Origin: Leucocoprinus leucothites
Taxonomy: Eukaryota > Basidiomycota > Agaricomycetes > Agaricales > Agaricaceae
NCBI GenBank assembly: GCA_013368445.1
Contig: JAACJO010000003.1
Coordinates: 1,984,001 to 2,048,000 of the forward strand
Reading direction: 5' to 3'
DNA: 64,000 nt
A program made the translations under genes and the position numbers. Of the stretch, positions 11,387 through 23,562 are shown piece after piece. Below the pieces are notes generated by a model that was not told the DNA's origin, searched no databases, and saw only the letters and a program-made list of their open reading frames with translations. The stretch's first letter is position 1. Every line of letters begins with the position of its first letter.

Positions 11387-12870
11387 TTAGCTAAACACAA
11401 GGGGTATTGTTAGCACCATACCAACAACAAAGCAAAGGATCCTGAACCCACTCATCGGTTGCGCCAAAACGAACATAACAAAGTAAACCCAAAACCTTCC
11501 AATCCACCCACCTACTCTCTTCCCTGTCACCCTTCGCCATACCCTTTCTCCAATTAAAATAGGACCTTGTGACGCAAAAAAGACTACCGGCACAAAATCA
11601 ATCCCTCGATTCATCGCATACATCGCGCATTCATGAAACAGCCCTGACGCAACGAAAGCTCCAAGGAGCATGCCCAATGCTCCAAACTGAACGACTGCTG
11701 CCTGTATCTTCCCTGAACGTTTGGCAGAGGGGTATACTAGAGCTAAAGGAGCAAAGATAATACTCGCGAGTATTTCAAACACCCATTTCCCTGGATAGGC
11801 CCCATAGAAAAGGAACGTTTGTCTTAGCAGCTGATGCCACCTTCGTGCCCAGAGCTCATGCATTGATTCCGCTAACCACGGTTGCTCTATAACTGGAGGC
11901 CAGGCCGTCGGAGATGTTCCGATTATGCCTACGGCAAACAAGGTACATAGGTCGTATACCATTCCAAATCCCGATAAGAGCGCGAATCCGGTCAGAATGT
12001 GGATGAAGGTTGAGATGAAGTATCGGGGGAATGGTGCAGATAGTTGAGTGTAGAATATGCTACCTCCAAGAGGTGTGCCGATCCCCCCTGGGAAGAGCTT
12101 GATTAGGGACTCGAAGAAATCGAGTGAGCAGTAGTTGATAACGAAGGATCGGAGAGTAGCTATGAGGAAGGCGCGTCGGGAAGTGAGAGGGCGAGTGAAA
12201 GGTGGGCTATAGGTATTTCGTCCAAACTTGAAGGAGAGACCTCGATTGGTGTGTAAGAGCTCGAATGCGTCGGAGAGCCAGGTTGGAATGTATTTGACGT
12301 GCGTGCGTGTTGGGTCTTCAATCGGATGGAAACCATTAGCCACCGCCCCTGAAGGCTCCGAAGCAACGTCTACTTTGGTTTTGCCCTTAGCCACTCCCGG
12401 CCGGGATTCGCCAATCTTGAGCATGCCCTCTTTCGTCAAAGCATACTCAAGCGCTTTAGCTATCACAACCGCAGCCATGAGGCCTATTTATCACAAGAGC
12501 ATCAATTGAGGTGGAATCAGACGGAGACAGACCGGTGCACTTACATTGTCCCCAGTTGTACACGTTTAGAATAGGTTGTGTCCAAGTGAAATGGTAGGCA
12601 GCGTACAATACTGCGCAGATAGTCCAAGGAAGAAGCAGTAGTCGTATAAGATAGGTATCGGGCCTTCGAGCGAGGTAAGCCATGAAGACGAGCGGGACAT
12701 AGCATAGCAGGGGTATGATTCCGTTGTTCCTCGTTATGGGGATCCTTTCTTCCGCAGGGGGTATCAGAGTGCGAAACGCCAGCTGAGCACCAATCCTAAT
12801 TCTGCAAGTAAAGTTGATAGTATGCACTGAAGAAAGGTTGAAGCACTTACTCATCCCAAGTGGCCTCCAT
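11387..12870 (-). CDS. Wax-synthase-like membrane-bound O-acyltransferase (MBOAT family)
   Basis: Exons 12870-12851 (a 20-nt first exon, MEATWDE), 12801-12545 and 12483-11387; 457 aa. At least seven hydrophobic segments are spread through the protein. The C-terminal third has the wax-synthase/MBOAT signature: a W-RRWHQLLRQTFLF motif and a buried SGLFHECAMYAM segment with the presumed catalytic His, followed by membrane spans. Members move acyl groups from acyl-CoA onto alcohols or secondary-metabolite hydroxyls at the ER. In agaricomycetes this family is large and the acceptor is usually unknown. No biosynthetic partner genes lie next to it, so context does not help. The tiny first exon is supported by a perfect gtaagt donor and a correct phase. 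Confidence 0.85.
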
Positions 12871-13218
12871 CCCTCAAGGCTCTGAGATGATTATGGCTTA
12901 CTCTCACTTTGAGCAAGGTACGTTGGGTACGCTGTGATCAAAGTCGTTCTTGCGAACAGTGGTGCGCTACGCCAGGGTGTGCGACGTGTAGGATAGATAA
13001 TAGGAACAGGAGACTAAGGGTAATCACATTTTCGGAAGGACACTTCCACCAGGTTGATGCTGATGATGATGAAAGCTGTGACAATACGCAGCGTCGACAT
13101 ATTAATAACCACCTTTTCTGCTCACGTCATGGCGATGTGTCATCTCAAGAGGCTAAAATGATATTTCTGAACTCTACAAATCGAAAGAGTCGAAGGGAAG
13201 AGAGAAAAACTAAACTCG
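12871..13218. other. Intergenic
   Basis: About 350 nt lie between the start of the MBOAT gene and the stop of the cyclin gene. The plus-strand frame 12909-13250 overlaps the cyclin's 3' end and has no motif. Confidence 0.4.
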
Positions 13219-14744
13219 TCAGTCGTCGTCAGGAAACGTCGGTGCTGTAGGCCCTCCCCCGCCTGGTGTGAATAAGTACCTGACCGTGCTTTCTTTCTTC
13301 TCTTCTGGATGCCAGGTATATCCCACATCCCAGGAACCCTTGTTGCGCCACGAGAGGTGAGAATGTCGCCGTCTAGGCGGGTGTTCTGATTCTCTCATAG
13401 CAATCTTCATCCTTATAAGTTGGTCATAGTTGTATGGTGGTTGCGCTGGGCTTGCATGAGTATGTTGATGAGATGAGTGGTGGGCAGGGTGAGGTGAAGG
13501 AGATGATGGTGTGCTTGGCGAAGTAGAAAGAGATGGATTCTGCACAAATTGAATTATGAGGTCGAGGAGAGTATGCGTGATGTCTAGAATGCAAAAGGTC
13601 AGAATTTGGGTGGGCTTCAGTCTCATACGTGCCTATGCCCACCTTCTAGATCTTCCACCTGTGTTTGGAACTTTACTTCCCAGTCACCTCTCTGCTTCAG
13701 CTTCCGGGTTATCTCCTCCGCGACCTTTTTCTCCGGGTCATCTGAGCTGGGTTGCTCAAAGGATGAAAGAAAGCAAGCAACGAAGAGTCCGCCGAGTGCA
13801 ACAGTATGAGGGGGATATTGTAGAGGTAAGAACGTGCGATAGCTAGGTTTCTGGTTCAGTCTCGAAAGCGTCTCGATACGTTTAGTACAACCCACCAATC
13901 CATGACCAATCTCCAAGCAAACTTCGTCAACATTTTGGTCGCTATTGCCTGAGCTCAGTACGAAGAAACGACGCTACCGGCTCAAGAACTCACCTCCAAG
14001 TGCTCGCCCAATTTTGACGATATACGAAAATGGCAAGCGGGAGGTGAAGTTGAAGCAGATGCTCTCGAGGATATATCGTTCCACAGAAAGCAGTCGCTGT
14101 CGGTCATTCTCAACAACCTGGATTTACAAAATCACGCTTACGGGGGATTAATGATGGAGCGAGAACCCACAAACCTGAGGATCCATGGTGTCCAAGTCTA
14201 TTTCTCCACCTGGGTGCTTGGACTTGGCCGCCAAGTCGGGAAAGCGAACAGCATAGGACATGGCCAGGAGTTCTCGAGGTTTCTTCAGAGTATCGTGCAT
14301 TTTTGTTGAAACATAGAGGCCTCCAAGGCAGACATCCTTTATGTCGTCATGAGTCAGCATAACATTTCCAGTTGCTTTGGGCCAAGAGACATACGATGTA
14401 GTTGAAATCCTTCCTCGGAAAGAATAAATGGAAACGATGGTAGAGAGCCTGGGCCGTAGCAATCGTTTTTCTGGGGCTGTAGCAAGAGCAGGGTAAGATA
14501 CAGCCTTACAAGTTATTTCTCGAGAATTCACGCACAACCCTATTCGAGCACCCATGATTTCCAGAAAGCCGACTGCATTTTGGCGGTTCTTGTCTTCTTG
14601 GCTGTGGGAGAACCGTCCACGAGTTCTATCAGTGAGGTGTTCGAGGTCTGAAGGAACAAAATATGGCTGATAAATCTTGAGAGTTGAAGCCGCGAGATTT
14701 GCAGGAGACTGGGCACGAGAATGACCTCCTTCGGTTGAGTACAT
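13219..14744 (-). CDS. Cyclin, CTK2-type (regulatory subunit of the RNA polymerase II CTD kinase)
   Basis: Seven exons: 14744-14539, 14476-14395, 14336-14175, 14117-13994, 13941-13896, 13842-13643, 13583-13219; 394 aa, all phases agree. The first cyclin box covers about residues 50-150 (GFLEIMGARIG, TAQALYHRFHLFF, CLGGLYVSTKMHDT) and the second holds FTSRLPFSYIVKIGRALG, FAWRLVMD and LPLQYPPHTVALGGLF. The FNFT...PF-Y-KIGR-LG and PLQYPPH strings are characteristic of Ctk2/cyclin-K-like partners, which activate a Cdk9/12-type kinase that phosphorylates the polymerase II C-terminal domain in the nucleus. A disordered Ser/Pro/His-rich tail (about residues 270-330) precedes a conserved-looking end. 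An ATG at 14780 would add 12 residues; 14744 is preferred as closer to the usual start. The nearest yeast relative is CTK2, but cyclin K cannot be excluded. Confidence 0.85.
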
Positions 14745-15037
14745 GGTTAAAGTCAAGACGGAAGAGTTGATACCATCCAAATGAGGGTGATTCTATTCTT
14801 AACGCGGATGACTTGCAGGGACATCATTTAATTTGCGATGGCTAACGTAGCTCGAAACTCTCAGAAAGCCTCACTACTCATTGCAGGAAGAAAAAAATGC
14901 TATATAATATACTGTCTACATGCTAATAAATAAATACACATACTCTAAACATGAAATACGACAAGAATTAGAGGAGTCCAAGTAATTATCTCTATCTCAT
15001 CATCAGCTCAAGAAAAACGTCTTCCGCGACCACAGAT

Positions 15038-16556
15038 CTAGCCAGCATTACACCAAACGTTCCCCCATTGATCCTGAGCACTCTTGACCAACCCTCCACT
15101 CCGTGACCCATCCGGACCGTCAATATACCCAAAGCCATAACTCGCACCACCATTAAACTTGCTAGTCGGACAACGGAACTGCAAGAAAGGAGGACATGCA
15201 CGGTCAACAGCATTGCATAACTCAATGCAAGGTAATAGACGCATATGTGGATCTTGGATGTACGGAGAGTCACCACTAGGCGTAGGTGATTGAGATGGTA
15301 CTGGGAGCAGAGCGGACATTACTGCTTGTGCGGGATCGGAGCCTGCGTTGACTATCCCCATACTCCCTGGATTTGGCGTTATGAAGTCTGGATTTGCTTG
15401 ACTCGGTTCCGAACAGCGCGGAAACAGGATTGCGCAAAGCCATTTCCTGTACTCTCGCTGGCAGTCGTTGCATCCGACCAGAAATGAATACATGTCTGAT
15501 CCACATGCAAAAGTGGAAAGTGAGATGGTGAAGTTCGTCAGGGTATTGACGGTTTGACTGAACAACGCTGCTGGAACGTTGGAGGAATCGTAGATTGGGA
15601 AGTTGTTCGTGGATGACGGGGGAGGAGGAAGAGGGACAGCATAAGCCGTAGATGGGCAGAATGGAAGGGCGTGTACGAGTGTACATGAGAAGGACGCAGA
15701 CTTTGTCACGAAGTAGATTGGACCTGATACTTTGTGGGCATCCTGTATCACGAATGCAGTATAATTAGTTTGAGGGGTCAATCCGCTCAGTGACCACTCT
15801 GTACGCCAGCCATCCTTTGGGTCTCTAAGCCACAAAGAAGAATTAACGATCGTCCCCGTTGTTGAGACTCCTGAAGAGTTAAGGAAACATGATGTGCGGA
15901 GAGGTGGTCCATCGGCAGTGCGGGATAAGATGAGCGTGGCATTGGGTAACGAGCCAGAGCCCGAGGAGGAGGGAGGGGAAGGGTTGGCAGGCGGAAAGGT
16001 GTAATTTGGATATGTTGGGCTGTCAAGCGGAGGTGCAGGTGCTAGTATGGGGGAGAAAATGATGGCTTGGTTGCTCGTCGAGTCTCCAAATAATGGGTAA
16101 TCAGGGAGAATTTCATGCAGTGGATCTGATATAATCGTGAGCCAAATGTCCGATGAATATGTTTAAAAGCGAGTGCTTACCACCAGTCGATACGCCGACC
16201 TCAAACGAGACTCCAGGAGGTAGACCCTCTACCGCTAACACACCCCCATCAAGAAACGGACTCGTCCAGTTTCCGAATCCATCCTGCAATGATATCTCGT
16301 GGACACCCTCACCACCGTCTGGGTCAGGGTCATCAGCGGTAGTAGAGTCGGTACTATTTGAGATGAAAAATCGAGGAGAAGAGCGCGAACAAAGTGCAAC
16401 GGATATGGTTAGTTCTCCTTCGGTTTGCGGCGGGATTGAAAACGAGGTCTGGGATGAGGAAAAGGTGATATCATTGAGCTTGAGTGGTACCCTAGTCTGT
16501 GCATATGCTGACAATGTGAGGAGAGAGAGGAGGAGAAGAGGTGGTGGGAGTAACAT
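15038..16556 (-). CDS. MID1: Stretch-activated calcium channel subunit Mid1
   Basis: Two exons, 16556-16181 and 16125-15038; 487 aa. A signal peptide is clear (MLLPPPLLLLSLLTLSAYA). Many N-glycosylation sequons follow (for example NSTDS, NWTSP, NYTAF, NFTIS). The C-terminal half carries the Cys-rich Mid1 region (FACGSDMYSFLVGCNDCQREYRKWLCAILFPRC, then CIELCNAVDRACPPFLQFRCP), which resembles the Frizzled-like cysteine pattern of the family. Mid1 works with the pore protein Cch1 at the plasma membrane for calcium uptake during stress, mating or growth. The product lacks an obvious transmembrane span apart from the signal peptide, in keeping with the family. The start is set by the signal peptide. 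Confidence 0.93.
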
Positions 16557-16936
16557 TCAGCGTTGCCGTCACCGTGACAATCCCGGTCAAGGAGCAATTT
16601 AGCGTCTCCAAGCCTCTCTGACCATCACTTCTGATTATGGCTTTATTTCAGTTCGTAGCCTCTGTGGAAACCTGGGAACGATTTTCAGCCTGCAACCTTG
16701 TGTCCCCGTTGCTCAAAGCTTTCTTCCAGCGTGAATTTGATGAGTTTGACGCGCGCCTGTTGTTTGATTTGTCCACATGATGCAAATCATGCAATGTGCA
16801 TGACGACCACAACATATCTAAGTATCTATCATATGCATCCGACTCACAGATGCCCGGAAATCGGTGTCCTTTAGATATCCGGTTTCCCACCGAATAGCCT
16901 CTCCCTTGACGCTCCTTAGTAGCGGAAACAGTCAAG
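16557..16936. promoter_or_regulatory. Divergent promoter between MID1 and the acyl-CoA dehydrogenase gene
   Basis: The start codons at 16556 (-) and 16937 (+) face away from each other across 380 nt, so both promoters must lie here. I see no distinct binding site or TATA box. Confidence 0.5.
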
Positions 16937-19185
16937 ATGCGTATTGAAGAGGGCTTCCAGCAAGTACGTTGAGCGCCTAAGAGCGCCCTCTCAGCGCTGA
17001 CATCATTTAGATCCCTTTTCCACAGTCGAATGTATATACTTCGGATCCCGTTCTACCAGGTCTGTTGAGGCGTTTACTGCCCAGATGGTGAGCGCGAGCG
17101 ACTCCAAACTGGCTTCGATCTTCTCATGAATGAATGCCTTCCATATGTCTACAGCACATTCGAAGAGGTCGAGCCTGACCTTATTCGGTTCGGTGATGAA
17201 GTCATTACCAGTGAGCGCCAACAATACTCATGAAACAACCTCAAAATAACTGTAGCCACTACTACCTAGCTATACGCGCCTTGGGCGATGGAACCAAAAT
17301 CTACCCGCCTCAGCTTGTCCAGTTTGATCAATGGGGACGTCGAGTTGACGAACTCCACACCAGCGAAGGATGGCGCAACCTGAAAGCAGTTGCACAGAAA
17401 GAGGGTATTCCAAGCATCTTCTATGAACGTAAGTTCAAGGAGTTCAGCCGAATCTATGGCTTTGCCAAGGTCATTCTGATGGTCGGAGACTCACACGAGG
17501 TGAGGTTCATTTGTTAAATCCAGCTTTAGCCCTACCGTCTAAGGATTTATATTCAGGTATTTTGCCCACTGAGCATGACCGATGGGACTGCCCGGATCAT
17601 CGAGCTGATTGGAAATGAACAAATCAAGAAGGATATCCTCTCTCGACTCATCAGGTTTGTCAGATGTTTCTGCTTCTGCTGTTAGGGCTTCATCTGAGGA
17701 ATACCTTAGTCGTGACCCTGCGACGGCCTTTACTGCCGGGCAATGGATGACAGAGGTTTTTTTTTCTCAATTTCTCCTCACTTTCTTGAATTAATTTCTC
17801 GATAGCGCCCTGGTGGTTCAGACGTCTCCTTGACAGAAACAAATGCTACCTCAGCCGGAGAAACAACCTCATACGGCCATAAATACTGTCTTGATGGCTT
17901 CAAATGGTTCTCCAGTGCGACAGATAGCGAGATCTCGGTCGCTCTAGCACGCACTGGTACACTCGAACAAGGTTCCCGGGGACTTTCACTCTTTCTTATC
18001 CCACTTCGTCTTCCCCTCTTCCCTTCCCCAAATTCACCCAAACCCCGTTCTACGAGCAACAACATATTTGTTCACCGACTCAAGAACAAAGTCGGTACTC
18101 ACGCCCTGCCTACCGCTGAGCTCAGCCTTCAGGGCACAGAAGGATACTTACTCGGAGAACTAGGCAAGGGCGTGAAGAATATTACTCCTGTGCTTAACAT
18201 CACCCGTGTATGGTCATCTACGGCTAGCGTTGGAAATCTGCGCAAGTGTCTTGCTATAGCTACTTCATATGCCACAGTCAGGCGTATCCAGAGCGGGAAG
18301 ACATTACTCAAAGATGCACCCATCCATGTCGCTCAACTTGCCGAGATCAACTTGCTTTATCGTGCTTTGGTGCATTTTGTCTTCGGCATTATCGCACTTC
18401 TGGGCAAAGCTGAGTGCGGCGAGGGGACTAAAGAACAGAAGGAAAACGTTGAGAGAAGGTTGAGAATATTGACTCCAGTTGTCAAGGCTTACGCCGCGGA
18501 AAAGGCGTGTGCAGGTATGGAAGAAGCTATGGCGTCTCTAGGAGGCGCAGGATATATGGAAGAGAATGGATTTGGACGATCTATCAGGGATGCACTTGTG
18601 GAGAAGTCTGTCTCTTTTTTTCTGCAGCCTTCTGAAGGCTCTGAAACCGACGCTCATTGTATCATTCAGGATCTGGGAGGGAACGGTCACTGTTCTGGCC
18701 TTGGACCTGGTTAGGTCTGCTGCTGACCCGAAGAACTTGAAGGCTTTTATTTCTGTACGCACTCTATCCCTCAGTCATATTGTTCCTCCTCGTCTAATCT
18801 CAAAGCTCAACAGTGGGCGCGCTCTGTCATCACTTCAACGCCCAGTGGTCTCTCCCAAGAGCTCAAGGCTTCCTTTTCCATCCTTGACGAGGCCCTTGTT
18901 GAACTATCAACCACATACACGAAGCAAATCTCACCTCTAGTCCCTCGTCCCGCTCTTGTCCTAGTAGGGTCCATCGCATCAAGTGTTTACCTTCTAGAGC
19001 ATGCAATCTGGTCATATACCCAGAAGGAAACTGAGGCTGGACTTGACGTCGAGGTGTTTTCGAGGTGGATAGTGCAGAGTGGCTTGGAAGGCAATATCGC
19101 AGAAGTCAAGAAAGCCAAGAACGCTGATTTAGTTCAGGAGAGGGTAAAGGCAAATGAGAAACTTGTATTTGGTACAAAATTGTGA
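16937..19185 (+). CDS. AidB-like acyl-CoA dehydrogenase
   Basis: Nine exons: 16937-16963, 17011-17087, 17155-17210, 17270-17499, 17557-17654, 17686-17755, 17806-18605, 18670-18754, 18814-19185; every phase closes, giving about 604 aa. Recognisable blocks are QYDQWGRR-like FDQWGRRVDELHTSEGW, the FAD-binding FCPLSMTDGTARIIELIG and AFTAGQWMTERPGGSDVS, WFSSATDSEISVALARTG, and the helical C-terminus with GGAGYMEENGFGRSIRDA followed by KIWEGTVTVLALD. These are typical of the AidB/fungal branch of flavin acyl-CoA dehydrogenases, larger than the mitochondrial beta-oxidation enzymes. The physiological substrate is unknown; bacterial AidB is a DNA-damage-inducible relative. The usual active-site Glu position was not resolved by eye. 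I see no N-terminal targeting signal. Confidence 0.9.
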
Positions 19186-19365
19186 TTAGGTCTAATGCGA
19201 ATGACATTCCGATATGCAATAAATCGATATCATCACGATAAGTCTGGAGCTTACTTTACGCAAGCAGTCATATGGTGGAATAAGACTGACAATAAACTGG
19301 CTAAAACCTCGTCTGAATCCAAAAGTTAGAGCCGAGGACGCGTGCATTTATTGCAACGATGCCTA

Positions 19366-20686
19366 TCAAATTGTCCAAGGATAGCGAACAACAGACTGTT
19401 CTAAACATGTAAACCGTTGCTGGATCACACTCTCCAGACGGTTTCCAACGAGTTCCATAAACCTCTGGACACCGACCTGGTTATCAGGAGCCTGCTGAGG
19501 CTTAGGTTTGATCGATGGAACACCTGCAATGTGGATTACGAGTGACCCCAGGAGATCAGGACAAGGGAGGTTTTGGAGGATGGGCAAAATCCAGCTTTCC
19601 AGGGTGTATCGCGCAACTGGCCCACAGCTATAGTGCCCGCACCAATAATGCAGCTTGGCATCGAAACGGCGAAGTTTCTTGACGGCCAAGACGACCGCTG
19701 GGTCGACTCCAGGAATTGCTTGATCATTCTGCGCTGCAATGAAAAGCATTGTGGTATATCAGACGAAGATTTCGATGAATAAGATAGCTTTACTTACACA
19801 GTAGGTGGAACCCATTGCTAAAGTCCAGGCTTAGCTCTTCAACCGAAGCACATTGTTCGAGGATCGCGGCATATCCTACAGAAACTCGGCCAGAGAAGCT
19901 GAGCTCTAGTTTCTTCAACTGAGAACCAGAAATGAAGGGCTGTGCAACAATCCACCGGTGGATGGTGACAATTTCCTCGCATGTCCCGGAAAGGTTCAGT
20001 TTTTGTAACTGGATCATCGTCGAACCTGAATAGGTCTGCAAATCTGATCTGTATCCGCAGTTTGGAGTGTAGTCAATCATGTCACCCCGAGCCGTAATAT
20101 CACGAGCGCCTCGAAAAGTGAGGGTGGTGAGATTGGGACAGCATCCGATCAGGTGCATTGGGAAATTTCGAGATTGGTCGATCGTTAGATAGATGAGGTA
20201 AGGCGAGCGAAGCAATTCAAGGAATGCAGTTCGATGTTCGGCGGTAAATATATTTGGATCGAGAAGTGATTCGTTGTCTCCACGCCTGAAAGTGACATTC
20301 CTAATATTGGAAAGCTTCAGCAAGAACCCGGGCCAGTCGCGGTCAAAGCTGCTCGCCAGATTCTCTGTGTCTGCGATAATGATGAGGTGCTTGATATACG
20401 CCGCAACGTGGGCGTGTCGAGGGTCGCGGGCGATAGCGGAATAAAATGCCTGTGATGGCTTGCGATGATTGTAAATTGTGAATTCAGAGAACAGTTCGTG
20501 CTGAGCTGCATCCCTCCAAGTGGAGCACACAAGGGAACAAGCCTTGACACTGCGGGGACGACGGTAGCCGTAGGATTGGTATTTCTCTGATGCATCCTTG
20601 AAGATTTCGCAGAGAACATCGAAGGGGAGAGTTACGGCGACAGAGACAGACTCTAGAGGAGGTCGAGCCTGCTCTACCTCTGCCAT
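19366..20686 (-). CDS. F-box protein with leucine-rich C-terminal part
   Basis: Exons 20686-19798 and 19733-19366; 418 aa. An F-box-like segment opens the protein (VTLPFDVLCEIFKDA ... KACSLVCSTWRDAAQHELFSE). Then come spaced leucine-rich segments (RSPYLIYLTIDQS, CCPNLTTLTFRGA, QLQKLNLSGTCEE, QLKKLELSFSG, SVEELSLDFSN), as in agaricomycete F-box/LRR-like proteins. It probably recruits an unknown substrate to an SCF ligase. The start at MAEVEQ is used because it is closest to the F-box; the frame is open 39 codons further up to 20803, and the intron gtaagt..ttgcag is canonical. Confidence 0.8.
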
Positions 20687-21502
20687 GATGAATGTACTGT
20701 AAGTACTTTTAATCTCCGAACAAGGAGGGTAACCGTAACACAAAAAATTGGTCCGGACCCTCCGAGCAATGCCCCAAACCTGTGTGATCGGCTTCGAACA
20801 CACCCCAAGTGATAGGCCTGAGGATGATCAGACGTGAGCCTTACGGTGTTTTGACTACCTCAGGAATCGTGGTTCACACGCCTATTTCGGATCGCCGTTC
20901 TGAACTACTCGAGTCAATGCAAAAAATTCTGTGCTTTAGGCGCCTTTACCGACCGCGACATTTAGGTTCAAGCCTTGCGAACAACCCTCCAAGTGGCCGT
21001 GACACTTGAGGATTTACGAACAAGAAAGGAGCCGTTATGTGACGTGTTCGAATATTTCGAATATTGGAAGTACTTACAGTATGCAAGAACTGGGAGTCAG
21101 ATTGTTTTCGCGGATTTAGGATGAGCCGTAGCGTTCTTGAAAACTGAATAGAGATCACATGAAGCTTTTTTTGGCTATTTACTGATCACTCGAAACTTTC
21201 AACAGTACGGTTGACTCGATTTGAGCGTTTGAGCAAGTGAACAGCTTCAGTATCTAGAGAATGATGTTCCTCAGACGGTTACAGGTAGTATCAAGCCAAG
21301 GTGCTACTTTTCGTATGATCTCTACGAGGTGGACGAGGCGTCCGCCGCGTGCTTCTGGGGCTGGGCAAATCCATGTCGTGGTAGTGTCCATGGAATATCA
21401 GAGTATATAGAGCATCAATGTATTCACATAAAGTAGCAAGGTAACGTACAGTTACTTCAGACTTTGAAAGCAAACAAAGGGAAATCATCAATCATCAATG
21501 CA
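20687..21502. other. Intergenic, no gene seen
   Basis: About 0.8 kb between the promoter of the F-box gene and the stop of CDC37. Only short frames lacking motifs or splice support occur here. Confidence 0.45.
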
Positions 21503-23207
21503 CTAGGCCTCCGCCTCCCCGTCGCGTCCTGTTTGGTCTCTTATCCTCTCATCAGAAAAGCTGAGAATGCCCGCAATATTAAGTTTCTGAACCACATCCT
21601 CCGCAACGGGAACATCCATCTTCCCAAGAACCTTGTTCACCTCGTCAAGTTCGTTGGTCTTCAGCGCATCCTGTAAATCCCGAGGAAACGAGGTAAAGAT
21701 GTCCCAACGCATCTGAAGTGCCTTTCGAACTTCTTCTACATCGAGATCTTCAGTTCCTTCGCCTTCGAGCACCAAATCTGCAGGAGGGGGTCCTTCTGGA
21801 ACATTGAAGTTGATGGTAGACGATGGATCTTCGGCGACGAGCTGAATTTGCTCTTGGCCGGCGGCCGCGGCCTCGGCTTTAGTGACCTTAACACGCTCGG
21901 CCAAGTGGTTGTAAGTGTTCTCAAAGTCGTTTCGGAAGATATCTATGGCACGCTTGTCACCAGCTATCATCCTGACGAAAGGATCAGCGGTTGGGCGTGG
22001 CGTAAAGAGGTACCTTACTCACTTCTTGAAGAACATACGAGGTCCATCTCTTCCGAGTTTCTCGCAATATTGCAATAGCAGGCTCTGATGAACGCATTGT
22101 CTGGCGTACTTCTTCTTACCATCTCCTTCGGCAGTGAACGCGGCAACCAGGAGAGCATCGGAAGCGCCTGGAACATAAACGTCTCTGTGGGCTTGAATGT
22201 ACACCCAAGATTTCTCATATTCGCCAACTGGAATCTTTGCAAAGCCTTCCAATGCAGGTGTCAATTGGGGCAGATCAGCTTCTTCATCGTCACCCAAATC
22301 ATTTTCTGCCTTGGGCGAGGCCTGCGGAGCCGCAGACGAAGCATTAGGATTTAGAACCTCATATGTTGTCTCGGTAGCTTTCTTCGCAGTCTTGGGCTTG
22401 GAAAGCGGGACGGGTTTCGGTTCAGGTGCAGGTGGTATATACTACAAATTGGAAGAAAAAGTGATCAGCCATAGTCGCGGCACTGTAGATGAGAATTCGT
22501 ACCTTGCTCGTGAAACCTTCGTGAATATCATCACTGGTAATTTTCTTCTGCTGCTCCTTGATTTCCTCTTCCAACTCTCGTTTCTTATCAGCGATTGACT
22601 TTGTGAGTTGTTTCACATGCATAGCCATCTCAGCTGTCAACTCCTTGCTCAGTTTCGTGTCTTTCTCTGATTCTGCAACGTTGGATTCTTGGACGCGTTT
22701 CTTGACGACATCAGTGACACCTCTGAGCAAGATCAGAAGCATCCCATCGTAGGTCTGTTCGGGCTTCGATGGGTCATTGCCTGGTGGACAATCCTTTGAC
22801 GGTTCCCTCTCAAGTTTCTCAACCTGAGAATTGAAGTAAGATATAGGATTCGTGGATGGCTCGGATAATTTGTTGGTTATTGCTGTCACGCGAGGTAGGA
22901 GGACGTTGTCGCAATCGATATTGGCTTGCAACTGGGCGATCTTGAATTTCCGTGCTTCGCGTTTCTCGTGGATGTCGCGTCGACGCCAACTGGATACGAT
23001 AAGAAATCAGGAACCACCCCAGATATGGTATGGCAGACAGTGCGCACCTCACAAGTGATTTGTGATCGACATTAGGGTGCCCCTCGATATCCGAATCATC
23101 GGATACCTATACCACAACAACAATGTGGTAGTTAGTGAGCAAGCGCTAAACCGGATTTGAGAGTATCTGACCTCGAGTTTCTCCCACTTGGAATAGTTGA
23201 GCGGCAT
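21503..23207 (-). CDS. CDC37: Hsp90 co-chaperone Cdc37
   Basis: Five exons: 23207-23172, 23106-23048, 22989-22503, 22441-22023, 21971-21503; 489 aa. The N-terminus is diagnostic: MPLNYSKWEKLEVSDDSD, with Ser14 in the casein kinase 2 site conserved in yeast and animals, then HPNVDHKS and a basic WRRRDIHEKREARK coiled coil. The middle domain that contacts Hsp90 includes YEKSWVYIQAHRDVY and QYCEKLGRDGPRMFFKKMIAGDKRA. Cdc37 loads protein kinases onto Hsp90 in the cytosol. It shares a short divergent promoter with the cyclophilin gene, another folding factor. All introns are GT-AG and 47-66 nt. The length agrees with other fungal Cdc37 proteins. Confidence 0.95.
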
Positions 23208-23562
23208 GGAGAGGTTAAAGAAGCTGAGGAGTATGAGATGCTGTTGGGTATTTAACATCGGAAAACGCTGATGCCATTAATAGTAGCCATGTCTTCCGCT
23301 TGTGGACCGTCACCGAAACTTCTGGAAGCTGAGCGCTAGTTGTTGCAAGCACCAGCTATACTACTGCCCATGACTAGTATGACACAGGAAATGCACATAA
23401 CGGCTCCTAAAACGTCGTTTCGTTTATAGACGCAGTGAAATCAGGTGTCGTTTATATTCTCAGAATCCATTGAGCATGACGGTAAGTTGTAACGTAAGTC
23501 GTATTTGTGCTTGTTTTTAGTCGCAAGGTTGTCTTTCCTCTACCACTCCAGGATCCTCAAAA
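23208..23562. promoter_or_regulatory. Divergent promoter shared by CDC37 and the WD40-cyclophilin gene
   Basis: The two start codons are 355 nt apart and point away from each other. Both products are folding-related, so shared control is conceivable. I see no clear heat-shock element (nGAAn repeats in alternating orientation). Confidence 0.5.
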